Shown here: positions 16,838 through 26,539 of the stretch, piece after piece
How the letters are laid out: the number at the start of each line of letters is the position of its first letter
Position numbering within the stretch: the first letter of the stretch is position 1
NCBI RefSeq assembly: GCF_004349105.1
Contig: NZ_SMLB01000005.1
Location: forward strand, 1-64,000
Direction: 5' to 3'
DNA length: 64,000 bases
From: Jiangella aurantiaca
GTDB lineage: Bacteria > Actinomycetota > Actinomycetes > Jiangellales > Jiangellaceae
Notes under the pieces: generated by a model
Told to the model about the DNA's origin: nothing
Databases searched by the model: none
The model's input: the letters and a program-made list of their open reading frames with translations, nothing else
Made by a program: the position numbers and the translations under genes

Positions 16838-17767
16838 ATGACACGACGGACGGTGTTCGGCACGACGATGACCCTGCTCGCGGCGCTCGCGCTGGCCGGC
16901 TGCGGTGGCGCCGGTGACAGCGGCAACGACAGTGCCAGCGGCGCCGCGGCCGAAGCGCCGGCCCAGGCGCCGGCAGAGGGCAACGGCGAGGCCGCGCCCG
17001 ACGAGTCGGGCGGGGACTCCGCCGCCCGGGCTGAGGGCGGCGTGCTCGCCGAGGTGACGTCCGCGGTCGCCGACCGGTCGATCATCTACACCGTCGACCT
17101 CACCATCAGCACCGACGACGTCGTCAGCGCCGCCAACCGCGCCGCGGCGGCCGCCGTCACCGCGGGCGGATACGTCGTCGACGAGCAGGTCAACGGCGAC
17201 CACGACGCCGTCCTCACGCTGAAGATCCCGTCGGCCGGGCACCAGGAGACCGTCGCCGACCTGGAGGCGCTCGGCGAGGTCACCAGCCGCAGCCGAGGCA
17301 CCGAGGACGTCACCCAGGAGGTCGTCGACGTCGCGTCGCGGATCGAGTCGCAGCGGGCCAGCATCGCCCGCATCCGCGCCCTGCTCGCCGAGGCCACGCA
17401 GCTCGCCGACGTCGTCAGCATCGAGTCCGAGCTGGCCGGCCGCGAGGCCGACCTCGACGCGCTGCTGAGCCGGCAGGAGCAGCTGGCCGGGCTGACCTCG
17501 ATGGCCACGGTGACGTTGCACATCTACCGCAGCGACGAGGCCCCACCGCAGCAGGACGACGATGACGGCGGCTTCCTCGCGGGCCTGGCCGGCGGCTGGG
17601 AGGCGTTCGTCACCGTCGGCGGCGGGTTCCTGACCGGGCTCGGCGCGGTGCTGCCGTTCGCCGCGTTGGCCGCGCTGATCGGCGTCCCCGCCTACCTGGT
17701 CGCCCGCCGCCGACGGGGTCAGGCCGCGCCCGTGCCGGAGCCGGTACCGGGTCCGCCGGCGGCCTGA
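16838..17767 (+). CDS. DUF4349 lipoprotein
   Basis: A 309-residue exported lipoprotein. It has a signal peptide with lipobox LAGC (C22), a low-complexity Ala/Gly/Glu linker (23-70), a DUF4349 domain with a central coiled coil (about 160-215), then one C-terminal membrane helix (~262-285) and a basic tail. It is thus anchored at both ends. The ATG has a GGGAGGT ribosome site. It sits between heme genes on the opposite strand; function unknown. Confidence 0.88.
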   Translation: MTRRTVFGTTMTLLAALALAGCGGAGDSGNDSASGAAAEAPAQAPAEGNGEAAPDESGGDSAARAEGGVLAEVTSAVADRSIIYTVDLTISTDDVVSAANRAAAAAVTAGGYVVDEQVNGDHDAVLTLKIPSAGHQETVADLEALGEVTSRSRGTEDVTQEVVDVASRIESQRASIARIRALLAEATQLADVVSIESELAGREADLDALLSRQEQLAGLTSMATVTLHIYRSDEAPPQQDDDDGGFLAGLAGGWEAFVTVGGGFLTGLGAVLPFAALAALIGVPAYLVARRRRGQAAPVPEPVPGPPAA

Positions 17768-18804
17768 ACGGTCTCGACCACCCGGGCCAGCACGTCCGGG
17801 TCGGTGGTCGGGAGCACGCCGTGGCCGAGGTTGAAGATGTGCGCCGGCGCCCGCCGGCCCTCGGCCACGATGCGGTGCACCTCGCGCTCGATGACCGGCC
17901 AGTCCGCGCCCAGCAGCGCGGGGTCGAGGTTGCCCTGCAGCGGCTTGCCCGGCACCCGCAGCGCGGCCTCGTCCAGCGGCAGCCGCCAGTCGACGCCGAC
18001 GACGTCCGCACCGGCCGACGCCATCAGCGGCAGGAACTCAGACGTCCCGACGCCGAAGTGGATGCGCGGCACGTCGATGACGCTGTCGAGCACCTCGGCA
18101 CTGTGCGGGTGCACGTACTTGGCGTAGTCGGCGGCCGACAGCGCGCCGGCCCACGAGTCGAACAGCTGGACGGCGCTCGCGCCGGCCCGCACCTGCACGT
18201 CGAGGAACATCGCGGAGATGCCGGCGACCCGGCTGAGCAGTTCGTGCCACAGGTCCGGGTCGCTGTGCATGAGCGCCTTGGTGACCTCGTGGTGCTTCGA
18301 CGGCCCGCCCTCGACGAGGTACGACGCCAGTGTGAACGGCGCGCCGGCGAAGCCGATCAACGGCGTGCCGCCCAGCTCGCCGACCAGTGCGCGCACCGCC
18401 TCGTCGACGAACGAGACCTCGCCGGGCTCCAGCGGCCGCAGCCGGTCGAGGTCGGCCCGGCTGCGGATCGGCTGGTCCAGCACCGGTCCGATGCCCGGCT
18501 TCACGTCGACGTCGACGCCCACCGCCCGCAGCGGCACCACGATGTCGGAGTAGAAGATGGCGGCGTCGACGCCGTACCGCCGCACGGGCTGCAGGGTGAT
18601 CTCGGTCACCATGTCAGGGCGGGTGCACGACTCCAGCATCGGCACGCCCTCGCGCAGCCGCCGGTACTCGGGCAAGGAGCGCCCGGCCTGCCGCATGAAC
18701 CACACTGGTGGACGGCTGGTGCGCTCGCCGCGGCAGGCGCGCGCGAAGAGGCTGTCGGACGGGTCCGCGGGCGCGGCGGCGTTCTCGTCGTAGGTCACGG
18801 TCAC
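17719..18804 (-). CDS. hemE: Uroporphyrinogen decarboxylase
   Basis: A 361-residue enzyme that makes coproporphyrinogen III from uroporphyrinogen III. The substrate-binding [13 protein letters not shown] (36-48) and the [13 protein letters not shown] and YFSDI-like FYSDIVVPL segments are intact. The GTG at 18804 gives the usual N-terminus; an in-frame start at 18852 would add 16 unlikely residues. It is convergent with the DUF4349 gene, overlapping its 3-prime end by 49 bp, and divergent from the DUF3000 gene. Confidence 0.95.
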   Translation of the reverse strand: MTVTYDENAAAPADPSDSLFARACRGERTSRPPVWFMRQAGRSLPEYRRLREGVPMLESCTRPDMVTEITLQPVRRYGVDAAIFYSDIVVPLRAVGVDVDVKPGIGPVLDQPIRSRADLDRLRPLEPGEVSFVDEAVRALVGELGGTPLIGFAGAPFTLASYLVEGGPSKHHEVTKALMHSDPDLWHELLSRVAGISAMFLDVQVRAGASAVQLFDSWAGALSAADYAKYVHPHSAEVLDSVIDVPRIHFGVGTSEFLPLMASAGADVVGVDWRLPLDEAALRVPGKPLQGNLDPALLGADWPVIEREVHRIVAEGRRAPAHIFNLGHGVLPTTDPDVLARVVETVQAAGGPGTGSGTGAA

Positions 18805-18872
18805 ATCACTGATCGTCGCATGGCGGGCGTGCCTGCCTGACGGGACCGCCAAACGGGCCTAGTCTGCCAATT

Positions 18873-19475
18873 GTGGCAAGGGACACCGAGGGTCTCCAGC
18901 CGGAGGTACCGGCTGTCTTCAGGCGTGCCGTGCGTTCATTGACGTCCGCCCAGTTCCGGCCCGAGGTCCGGCTCGAGGAGACCCCCGCACCGAAGCGGCT
19001 GGCGCCGCACACCCACGCGCTCAGCGCCGACGTCCTCGTCGACGAGGCCGACGAGGACGCCACCGCCACCGGCCGGCTCGTGCTGCTCTACGACCCCGCC
19101 GGCCAGGAGGCCTGGCACGGCGAGTTCCGTCTCGTCACGTACCTGCGGGCCAGCCTCGAGCCCGAGATGGGCGCCGACCCGCTGCTGCTCGCCGTCGGCT
19201 GGACTTGGATCACCGACTCCCTGGCCGGCCGGTCCGCGCCGTACACCGCGGCCAGCGGCACCGTCACCCGGGTCGCCTCCGAGGGCTTCGGCGGCATGGC
19301 CGGCGAGCTGGCGAGCGCCGAGATCGAGATCCGCGCGTCCTGGACGCCGCTCGAGCCCGACCTCACCGCACACGCCCTGGCCTGGGGCGACGCGCTGACG
19401 ACGGCGGCCGGCCTGGTGCCGCTGCCGGCCGGCGTGGTCGCGATGCCACCCACACGCCGTAGGCGGAGCCGTTGA
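18873..19475 (+). CDS. DUF3000 family protein
   Basis: A 200-residue protein of the actinobacterial DUF3000 family, recognised by position between hemE and rnd and by the LTSAQFRPEVRLEETPAP and WHGEFRLVTYLRASLEPEMG segments. Function unknown. TAGTCT at 18860-18865 lies 7 nt before the GTG, implying a leaderless transcript. Its stop overlaps the TTG start of rnd. Confidence 0.88.
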   Translation: MARDTEGLQPEVPAVFRRAVRSLTSAQFRPEVRLEETPAPKRLAPHTHALSADVLVDEADEDATATGRLVLLYDPAGQEAWHGEFRLVTYLRASLEPEMGADPLLLAVGWTWITDSLAGRSAPYTAASGTVTRVASEGFGGMAGELASAEIEIRASWTPLEPDLTAHALAWGDALTTAAGLVPLPAGVVAMPPTRRRRSR

Positions 19476-20719
19476 CGGACGACGTCTCGACTCCCTTGCT
19501 GGAGCCGCGCGACGGCCTTCCGGAGGTCATCACCGACGGTGACGCCTTGAAGGCCACGATCGCGGCGTTCGCGGCCGCCGACGGACCGGTGGCCGTCGAC
19601 GCCGAGCGGGCGTCCGGCTACCGCTACGGCCACCGCGCCTACCTCATCCAGCTGCGTCGGCGGGGCGCGGGCACGGCGCTGATCGACCCGATCCCGCTGC
19701 CCGACCTGTCCGCGCTGGGCGCCGCGCTGGCCGACGCCGAGTGGGTGCTGCACGCCGCGTCGCAGGACCTCGCCTGCCTCGCCGAAGTCGGCATGAAGCC
19801 GAGGCGGCTGTTCGACACCGAGCTGGCCGGCCGGCTGCTCGGGCTGCCGCGCGTCGGACTCGGCCCGCTGGTCGACAGCGTGCTCGGCTACACGCTGGAG
19901 AAGGGCCACTCGGCCGCCGACTGGTCCACCCGGCCGCTGCCCGAGGACTGGCTGCGCTACGCCGCCCTCGACGTCGAGCTGCTCATCGAGCTGCGCGACG
20001 TGCTGGAGGCTCGTCTGCGCGACGCCGGCAAGCTCGGCTGGGCGCACGAGGAGTTCGCGGCCATCGCCGCCGCTCCCCCGCAGGAGCCCCGCTCGGACCC
20101 GTGGCGGCGTACGTCCGGGCTGCACCGCATCCGCGACCGCCGCCGCCTTGCCGTCGTCCGTCAGCTCTGGTTCGCCCGCGACGAGCTGGCCCGGCAGCGC
20201 GACCTCTCGCCCGGCCGGGTGCTGCCCGACGCCGCGATCATCGAGGCCGCGCTCACCATGCCGACCAGCGCCGAGGCGATGTCGGCGATGCCGGTCTACC
20301 GGGGCCGGGCGCAGCGGCGCGAGCTGTCCCGCTGGTTCGGCGCCGTCGCCGACGCCCGCGCCCTGCCGGACAAGGAGCTGCCGCCGCAGACGGCCCCGTA
20401 CGACGGCCCGCCGCCGCCGCGTGCCTGGGCGGCCCGGCAGCCCGACGCCGCCGCCCGGCTGGCGGCCGCGCGCGCCCGCGTCGCCGAGATCGCCGAGGCC
20501 AACGAGCTGCCGGTCGAGAACCTGCTCACCCCCGACACCCTGCGCCGGGCCGCCTGGCAGCCGCCGTCGCCCCTGACCGCCGAGACCGTCGGCGAGGTGT
20601 TCCGCGCCCGCGGCGCCCGGGCGTGGCAGATCGAGCTGACCGCGGCCGCCGTCGCCGAGGCGTTCGCGAACCCGGTGCCGCCGGAGCCACCCGAGCCGCC
20701 CCCGCCGGCACCCTCATGA
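19472..20719 (+). CDS. rnd: Ribonuclease D-like 3-prime exonuclease with HRDC domain
   Basis: A 415-residue DEDD exonuclease. The catalytic residues are D43 and E45 in AVDAERAS, D99 in AASQDLACL, and Y163/D167 in LRYAALDVEL. An HRDC domain follows (about 217-290) and then a proline-rich C-terminus. It trims RNA 3-prime ends. The start is TTG, overlapping the DUF3000 stop, so expression is probably coupled. Confidence 0.93.
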   Translation: MTDDVSTPLLEPRDGLPEVITDGDALKATIAAFAAADGPVAVDAERASGYRYGHRAYLIQLRRRGAGTALIDPIPLPDLSALGAALADAEWVLHAASQDLACLAEVGMKPRRLFDTELAGRLLGLPRVGLGPLVDSVLGYTLEKGHSAADWSTRPLPEDWLRYAALDVELLIELRDVLEARLRDAGKLGWAHEEFAAIAAAPPQEPRSDPWRRTSGLHRIRDRRRLAVVRQLWFARDELARQRDLSPGRVLPDAAIIEAALTMPTSAEAMSAMPVYRGRAQRRELSRWFGAVADARALPDKELPPQTAPYDGPPPPRAWAARQPDAAARLAAARARVAEIAEANELPVENLLTPDTLRRAAWQPPSPLTAETVGEVFRARGARAWQIELTAAAVAEAFANPVPPEPPEPPPPAPS

Positions 20720-20768
20720 TCATCGGCGCTTGACCACATCATGACGTGGTCAAGCGCCGATGATCATG
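20715..20768. terminator. 23-bp perfect inverted repeat, bidirectional terminator
   Basis: Arms 20715-20737 and 20746-20768 are perfect complements with an 8-nt loop. The outer end of each arm reads CATGATCATC. It lies between the convergent rnd and FAD-oxidoreductase genes and includes the rnd stop codon. It is unusually long and perfect for a terminator and is related in its ends to the hairpins at 42831 and 49977. Confidence 0.75.
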
Positions 20769-20805
20769 GAGAAGCGCGGCGACGCCCGGAGCGGGAGCAG
20801 CCGGG

Positions 20806-22215
20806 TCAGCCGTCGACGTAGCCGGAGCGGGCGAACCGTTCGCGTGCCACCGTCCACGCGTACCGGTCGAACCGGCCATCATCGCGGATGGCGTCGACCG
20901 CACCGTAGGCCATGAGCAGCGCCTGGTCGATGTTGTCCAGGACGAACAGTCCCTGCCGGCCCAGCGTGACGACGCGGCGGATCATCCGTGCCCAGGTGTC
21001 GACGTCGCTGAGGTCGTGCTCGTAGCCGACGCGATAGATCGGGTGCACCTGGCCGATGCGGCGGCTCTCGACGTGAACGCGGTTGACCTTCGGCAGCCCG
21101 GTGAGCCCCAGCGTCTCGTCGACGAGGTCGGCCAGCGACTCGTCGTCGAGCCCCCACACGTCGTCGGTCATGGAGCACGGGATCTCCGCGCACAGCACGG
21201 ACCGGTCGACGGGGTCGTCGGGGTTGACGCGGTAGTTGGGCGGCTCGGAGATGCGGATGACCGGCGTGCGCGGGTCGGGGATGTCGTGGGAGTCGTGCGG
21301 GCTCCACCGGCCGCCCTGGTGCACGACGTAGACCAGCAGCATCGCGCGGTAGCGCAGCCGGGCCGACGACTCGATGGACGTCAGCGACGGCGCCGGCCGG
21401 GCGATGCGGGCCAGCACCGGGAGCGGCAGCGTCGAGAACACCAGTCCGCCAGTGATGACGTCGCCGTCCTGCGTGCTGACCTCGACCTCGTCCTCGGTGA
21501 CGCGGACGCGGTCGACCTCGGCCTCGCACCGGATGTCCACGCCGGCCGTGACGGCGGCGTCGGCGAGCGCCTCGACCAGCTGCCCGAACCCGTTGCGCGG
21601 GTAGTAGTAGCCCCCGCCCGTCGCCGACGTCCCGCGTGTGCGGCTGCGGCGCAACGCCCTGGCCGCGACCCGCCAGGTGCCGAGCCGGTCGGTCTGCCGG
21701 CGGGCCTGCTCGGCGCTGATGCGGTCGCCCGGCATGCCCCACAGCTTCTCGGCCAGCGGCCCGTAGACGGACTCGTACAGCGCCGGCCCGACGCGGCTGC
21801 GCACCAGGCCGCCATAGGTGTCGCCCTCCTCGCGGCGGAACCGCGACACCGCGGAGTCGCGGGCGACCTTCGCCAGGAACGACGCCGGCAGTCGCCGCGC
21901 GACCTCGTCGGCCCGCAGCGGCAGCGCCAGCCACTGGTCGCCGACGCGGATGCGGCTGGTCCGCCGCCGCTGTTGCAGGTCGTCGCCGAGGAGGGCGCGC
22001 AGGTCGTGCAGGATGGCCGGCGGCGTGTTGGGGTCCAGCCGGTGCGACCCCTGGTCGACCCGTACCCCGCCCACCTCGAACGACGCGGCCAGCCCGCCCA
22101 CGTGATCGGCCCGCTCGAGCAGCGCCACCTTCATGCCGCGCTGGGCAGCCCTCCAGGCGGCGGCGAGCCCCGCGGGCCCCGCGCCGATCACGATGAGATC
22201 GTACGAGCCGGTCAT
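20806..22215 (-). CDS. FAD-dependent amine-oxidase/protoporphyrinogen-oxidase-like protein
   Basis: A 469-residue flavoprotein with N-terminal LIVIGAGPAGLAAAWRAAQRG and a second motif LLERADHVGGLAASF. A GMPGDRISAEQARRQ segment and a central domain like those of UDP-galactopyranose mutase and protoporphyrinogen-oxidase-like proteins follow. The substrate is unknown; it might act on sugars or prenyl lipids. The ATG at 22215 lies 10 nt after TAGGCT, part of the small palindrome AGGCTCAGCCT (22220-22230), which may be promoter and operator. Confidence 0.85.
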   Translation of the reverse strand: MTGSYDLIVIGAGPAGLAAAWRAAQRGMKVALLERADHVGGLAASFEVGGVRVDQGSHRLDPNTPPAILHDLRALLGDDLQQRRRTSRIRVGDQWLALPLRADEVARRLPASFLAKVARDSAVSRFRREEGDTYGGLVRSRVGPALYESVYGPLAEKLWGMPGDRISAEQARRQTDRLGTWRVAARALRRSRTRGTSATGGGYYYPRNGFGQLVEALADAAVTAGVDIRCEAEVDRVRVTEDEVEVSTQDGDVITGGLVFSTLPLPVLARIARPAPSLTSIESSARLRYRAMLLVYVVHQGGRWSPHDSHDIPDPRTPVIRISEPPNYRVNPDDPVDRSVLCAEIPCSMTDDVWGLDDESLADLVDETLGLTGLPKVNRVHVESRRIGQVHPIYRVGYEHDLSDVDTWARMIRRVVTLGRQGLFVLDNIDQALLMAYGAVDAIRDDGRFDRYAWTVARERFARSGYVDG

Positions 22216-22368
22216 GTGAAGGCTCAGCCTAACCAAGCCGGCCCCCGCGACACGCCGCCGCCCGCGCCGGCGATCGTCACGGATGCAAGTTGTGACGGCG
22301 CCGGTCGCCATATGGCGGAGGATGCGTCAGCGCCGCCGGTGTGGGTGCGGGCGCCTAACGTTGTGGTC

Positions 22369-23091
22369 GTGATCACCGCCGACACCGCCCTCGTCGACGC
22401 CGTCCGGACGGCGCTGCGCTCGGCCGCCGATCCCGCGGCCGCCGAGCCGATGCGCGCCTACATGAAGTCGGAGATGCCGTTCCTCGGCGTCCCCAAGCCC
22501 GCCCGCACGGCCGCGCTCAAGCCGGTCTTCACCGCCCATCGGATCGACGACGGCGACAGCTGGCGGGCCACGGTCCTCGAGCTCTGGGACAGCGCCGAGT
22601 TCCGCGAGGAGCGCTACGCCGCCGTCACGCTGGCGCAGCTGAAGCCGTACGCCGCCTTCGCCACCCGGCCCGGCGCTCTCGACCTCTACGACCACCTCGT
22701 CGTGACCGGCGCCTGGTGGGACCACGTCGACGAGGTCGCCATCCGCTCCGTCGGCCCCGTCCTGCGCGCCCACCACGACGCCGTCGCCCCCGTCGCCAGG
22801 CACTGGGCCCGCGACGCCGACCGCTGGCGCCGTCGGGCGGCGGTCATCTGCCAGATCGGGTCAAAGGCCGAGACCGACACCGCGCTGCTGGCCGAGGCCA
22901 TCGAGGCCAACGCCGACGACGAGGACTTCTTCCTGCGCAAGGGCATCGGCTGGGCGCTGCGCGAGTACGCCAAGATCGACCCCGACTGGGTGCGCAGGTT
23001 CGTCGCCGCGCACGAGGGCGAGCTGTCGCCGTTGTCACGCCGCGAGGCACTGCGTAACATCGACCCACCGAGTATTGTTACTCGTGGGTAG
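22369..23091 (+). CDS. AlkD-like DNA alkylation repair protein
   Basis: A 240-residue all-helical protein of HEAT-like repeats. It matches the AlkD glycosylase group, with KSEMPFLGVPKPARTAALKP near residue 33-52 and the substrate-pocket motif WWDHVDEV (116-123). AlkD removes N3- and N7-alkylated bases. TAACGT at 22356-22361 lies 7 nt before the GTG at 22369, which supports that start over GTG 22363. The stop overlaps a putative operator for fadA. Confidence 0.9.
   Translation: MITADTALVDAVRTALRSAADPAAAEPMRAYMKSEMPFLGVPKPARTAALKPVFTAHRIDDGDSWRATVLELWDSAEFREERYAAVTLAQLKPYAAFATRPGALDLYDHLVVTGAWWDHVDEVAIRSVGPVLRAHHDAVAPVARHWARDADRWRRRAAVICQIGSKAETDTALLAEAIEANADDEDFFLRKGIGWALREYAKIDPDWVRRFVAAHEGELSPLSRREALRNIDPPSIVTRG
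23078..23091. promoter_or_regulatory. Near-palindrome upstream of fadAB
   Basis: TTACTCGTGGGTAG, with arms TTAC(T/C)C and GGGTA, overlaps the alkD stop 22 bp before the fadA start. It nests with a second dyad, CGAGTA-N4-TACTCG, at 23069-23084. Such sites before beta-oxidation genes often bind acyl-CoA-responsive TetR or GntR repressors; no regulator is named by the sequence. Confidence 0.4.
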
Positions 23092-23113
23092 CTTCCGATC
23101 CGAGGAGGGCCAC

Positions 23114-24340
23114 GTGCCACGCTCCACCAGGCCTGTTCGCGACGTGCTGTTCGTCGACGGCGTGCGGACGCCGTTCGGCAAGGCCGGCCCCAAGGGCATG
23201 TACCACGAGACCCGCGCCGACGATCTCGTCATCAACTGCATCCGCGAGCTGCTGCGCCGCAACCCGAGCCTCCCACCGGAGCGGGTCGACGACGTCGCCA
23301 TCGCCGCGACCACCCAGCTCGGTGACCAGGGGCTGACCATCGGCCGGACGGCGGCGCTGCTGGCCGGGCTGCCCAAGTCGGTGCCCGGCTACGCCATCGA
23401 CCGCATGTGCGCCGGCGCCATGACGGCCGTGACGACGACGGCGGGCGGCATCGCGTTCGGCGCCTACGACGTCGTCATCGCCGGCGGCGTCGAGCACATG
23501 GGCCGCCACCCCATGGGCGAGGGCGTCGATCCCAACCCGCGCATCCTCGCCGAGAAGCTGGTCGATCCGTCCGCGCTGGTCATGGGCAGTACGGCCGAGA
23601 ACCTGCATGACCGGTTCCCGCACCTCACGAAGGAGCGGGCGGACGTGTTCGCTGCGGCCAGCCAGGCCAAGTACGCCAAGGCGGTCGCCGACGGCAAGGT
23701 CCAGCCCGACCTCGTCCCCGTCGCCACCCGGAGCGTCGAGCAGGGCTGGGGGCTGGCCACCGCCGACGAGCCGCCGCGTCCGGGCACCTCCGTCGACGAC
23801 CTCGCCGTGCTCAAGACGCCGTTCCGCCCGCACGGCCGGGTCACCGCCGGCAACGCCGCGGGTCTGAACGACGGCGCCACCGCCGCCCTGCTGGTCAGCG
23901 ACGAGGCGGCCGCCGAGTTCGGGCTGACGGGCAAGATGCGGCTGGTCTCGTACTCCTTCGCCGGCGTCGAGCCCGAGGTCATGGGCGTCGGCCCGGTCCC
24001 CGCGACGGAGAAGGCGCTGGCCAAGGCCGGCCTCACCATCGACGACATCGGGTTGTTCGAGATCAACGAGGCGTTCGCGGTGCAGGTGCTGGCGTTCCTC
24101 GACCATTTCGGCATCGCCGACGACGACCCGCGGGTCAACCCGTACGGCGGCGCCATCGCCGTCGGCCACCCGCTCGCGTCGTCCGGCGTCCGGCTGATGA
24201 ACCAGCTGGCCCGCGAGTTCGGGGAGCACCCCGAGGTCCGCTACGGCGTCACCACCATGTGCATCGGCATCGGCATGGGCGGCACCGTCGTCTGGGAGAA
24301 CCCGCACCACGCCGACTACTCCGAGGAGGCCGCGGCCTGA
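23114..24340 (+). CDS. fadA: Acetyl-CoA acyltransferase (thiolase)
   Basis: A 408-residue thiolase. The acyl-accepting cysteine is C99 in IDRMCAGAM, the catalytic histidine lies in GGAIAVGHPLASSG (~350), and the second cysteine in TTMCIGIGMGG (~382). NEAFAVQ is also intact. It cleaves 3-ketoacyl-CoA in beta-oxidation. GTG 23114 follows a GAGGAGGG ribosome site. The stop overlaps the fadB ATG, as in a stoichiometric trifunctional complex. Confidence 0.94.
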   Translation: MPRSTRPVRDVLFVDGVRTPFGKAGPKGMYHETRADDLVINCIRELLRRNPSLPPERVDDVAIAATTQLGDQGLTIGRTAALLAGLPKSVPGYAIDRMCAGAMTAVTTTAGGIAFGAYDVVIAGGVEHMGRHPMGEGVDPNPRILAEKLVDPSALVMGSTAENLHDRFPHLTKERADVFAAASQAKYAKAVADGKVQPDLVPVATRSVEQGWGLATADEPPRPGTSVDDLAVLKTPFRPHGRVTAGNAAGLNDGATAALLVSDEAAAEFGLTGKMRLVSYSFAGVEPEVMGVGPVPATEKALAKAGLTIDDIGLFEINEAFAVQVLAFLDHFGIADDDPRVNPYGGAIAVGHPLASSGVRLMNQLAREFGEHPEVRYGVTTMCIGIGMGGTVVWENPHHADYSEEAAA

Positions 24341-26448
24341 TGACCACCGACCTCGCCACCGTCTTCCCCGACGAAGTCGTCACCACCTCGCACGTCCGTT
24401 TCATCGAGCTGCCGCTGGGCGCCGGGAAGGCCGCGCTGATCACGCTCGACAACGGCCACGACCACACCAAGCCGAACACGCTCGGCCCGGCCACGCTGCT
24501 GGGCCTGGAGCAGGCCATCGACGCCGCATACGCCGAGCCGGGCGTCGTCGCCGTCGCCGTCACCGGCAAGCCGTTCATCCTGGCCGCCGGCGCCGACCTC
24601 AAGGGCATGTCGCTGGTGACGGAGCGCGTGCAGGCGGTCGCGCTCGGGCGGCTCGGGCACCGGGTGTTCGGCAAACTCGCCGATGGCCCGGTACCGACGT
24701 TCGCGCTGATCAACGGCCTGGCGCTGGGTGGCGGGCTGGAGATCGCGCTGCACTGCACCTACCGGACGGTGTCCAAGGCGGCGCAGGGCATCGCGCTGCC
24801 TGAGGTGTTCCTCGGCCTGGTCCCGGGCTGGGGCGGCGCCTGGCTGCTGCCGAACCTCGTCGGCGCCGACAAGGCCGTCACCGTCATCGTCGAGAACGCG
24901 CTCAACCAGAACCGCATGCTTCGCGGCCCGCAAGTGGCCGAGCTGGGCATCGCCGATGTGGCGCTCGACGGCGCCGATTTCCTCGAGCGGTCGCTGCACT
25001 GGGCGGCGCAGGTGCTGCGCGGCCACGTGGAGGTGTCGCGGCCGCAGGTGGACCGGTCCGAGGCCGCATGGGACGCCGCCGTCGCCCGCGGCCGGGCGGC
25101 CGCAGACGGCCGGTTGCACGGCGCGACACCGGCCCCGTACCGCGCGCTGGAGCTGATCGCCGCGGCGCGGACGGCCTCGCGCGAGGAGGGCTTCGCGGCC
25201 GAGGACGAGGCGCTCGGCGACCTCATCATGGGCGACGACCTGCGGGCCGGCGTGTACGCGTTCGACCTCACCCAGCGGCGGGCCAAGCGGCCGGCCGGCG
25301 CGCCGGACGAGTCGCTGGCCCGGCCGGTGACGAAGGTCGGCATCGTCGGGGCCGGGCTGATGGCCAGCCAGCTGGCGCTGTTGTTCGTCCGGCGGCTCGA
25401 GGTGCCGGTCGTGCTGACCGACCTCGACGAGTCGCGAGTGGCCAAGGGCGTCGGCTGGGTGCACGCCGAGATCGACAAGCTCGCCGCCAAGGGCCGGTTG
25501 TCGCCCGACGCCCGCAACCGGCTGACCGCGCTGGTCAGCGGCTCGACCGACAAGGGCGTCTTCGCCGACGCCGACTTCGTCATCGAGGCGGTGTTCGAGG
25601 AGATGAAGGTCAAGCAGCAGGTCTTCGCCGAGCTCGAGGCCGTCGTCTCCCCCGAATGCGTGCTCGCCACCAACACGTCGTCGCTGTCGGTGACCGAGAT
25701 GGCGTCCGTACTGCGGCACCCGGAGCGTGTGGCCGGGTTCCACTTCTTCAACCCGGTGGCCGTGCTGCCACTGGTCGAGGTGGTCCGCGCGGCCGCGACC
25801 GACGACGCGACACTGGCGACGGCGCTGGCGGTCGGCAAGACGCTGAAGAAGTCGTGCGTGCTGGTCAAGGACGCCCCGGCGTTCGTCGTCAACCGGGTGC
25901 TGACCCGGTTCATCGGTGAGATCACCCGCGCGGCCGACGAGGGCACTCCCCTCGACGTCGCCGACCACGCGGTCGCGCCGCTCGGCCTGCCGATGACGCC
26001 GTTCGTCCTCCTCCAGCTCGTCGGCCCGGCCGTCGCCCTGCACGTCGCCGAGACGCTGCACGACGCCTACCCCGACCGCTTCCCGGTGTCCGAGAACCTG
26101 CGCCGGCTGGTGGCGGCGGGCAAGCCCGGCATCTGGTCGTGGAACGAGCAGGGCAAGCCCTATCTCGACGACGCGACCGCGGCGCTGTTCGAGCAGGGCG
26201 ACGTCGCACTGACGGCCGACGAGGTGCGCGAGCGTGCCCTCGCCGCCGTCGCTGAGGAGGTCCGCCTCATGCTCGACGAGGGCGTGGTCGCGGAGGCGCA
26301 GGACATCGACCTCTGCATGCTGCTCGGCGCCGGCTGGCCGTTCCACCTGGGCGGCATCACGCCGTACCTCGATCGCAGTGGCGTGGCCGAGCGGGCCACC
26401 GGCCGGCGCTTCCTCCCACCCGGCGTCGCCAGCGTCGTCCGCACCTGA
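24340..26448 (+). CDS. fadB: Fatty-acid oxidation protein: enoyl-CoA hydratase / 3-hydroxyacyl-CoA dehydrogenase
   Basis: A 702-residue fusion. An N-terminal crotonase domain (~20-260) has the oxyanion-hole segments AAGADLKGM and LALGGGLEIALHC. A Rossmann-type dehydrogenase domain begins at VGIVGAGLMASQLA (~332), with ATNTSSLSVTEMA and HFFNPV, and two C-terminal helical domains follow. Together with FadA it carries out the last three steps of beta-oxidation. The ATG overlaps the fadA stop. Confidence 0.95.
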   Translation: MTTDLATVFPDEVVTTSHVRFIELPLGAGKAALITLDNGHDHTKPNTLGPATLLGLEQAIDAAYAEPGVVAVAVTGKPFILAAGADLKGMSLVTERVQAVALGRLGHRVFGKLADGPVPTFALINGLALGGGLEIALHCTYRTVSKAAQGIALPEVFLGLVPGWGGAWLLPNLVGADKAVTVIVENALNQNRMLRGPQVAELGIADVALDGADFLERSLHWAAQVLRGHVEVSRPQVDRSEAAWDAAVARGRAAADGRLHGATPAPYRALELIAAARTASREEGFAAEDEALGDLIMGDDLRAGVYAFDLTQRRAKRPAGAPDESLARPVTKVGIVGAGLMASQLALLFVRRLEVPVVLTDLDESRVAKGVGWVHAEIDKLAAKGRLSPDARNRLTALVSGSTDKGVFADADFVIEAVFEEMKVKQQVFAELEAVVSPECVLATNTSSLSVTEMASVLRHPERVAGFHFFNPVAVLPLVEVVRAAATDDATLATALAVGKTLKKSCVLVKDAPAFVVNRVLTRFIGEITRAADEGTPLDVADHAVAPLGLPMTPFVLLQLVGPAVALHVAETLHDAYPDRFPVSENLRRLVAAGKPGIWSWNEQGKPYLDDATAALFEQGDVALTADEVRERALAAVAEEVRLMLDEGVVAEAQDIDLCMLLGAGWPFHLGGITPYLDRSGVAERATGRRFLPPGVASVVRT

Positions 26449-26539
26449 GGCCGTCACCACCCGCTTTCCTCTCCTTGCGTGCAAACACCTGACCCCGAGG
26501 GTGGCGTTGACACAGTAGAGAGGGAGAGGAGCGGGCCGG

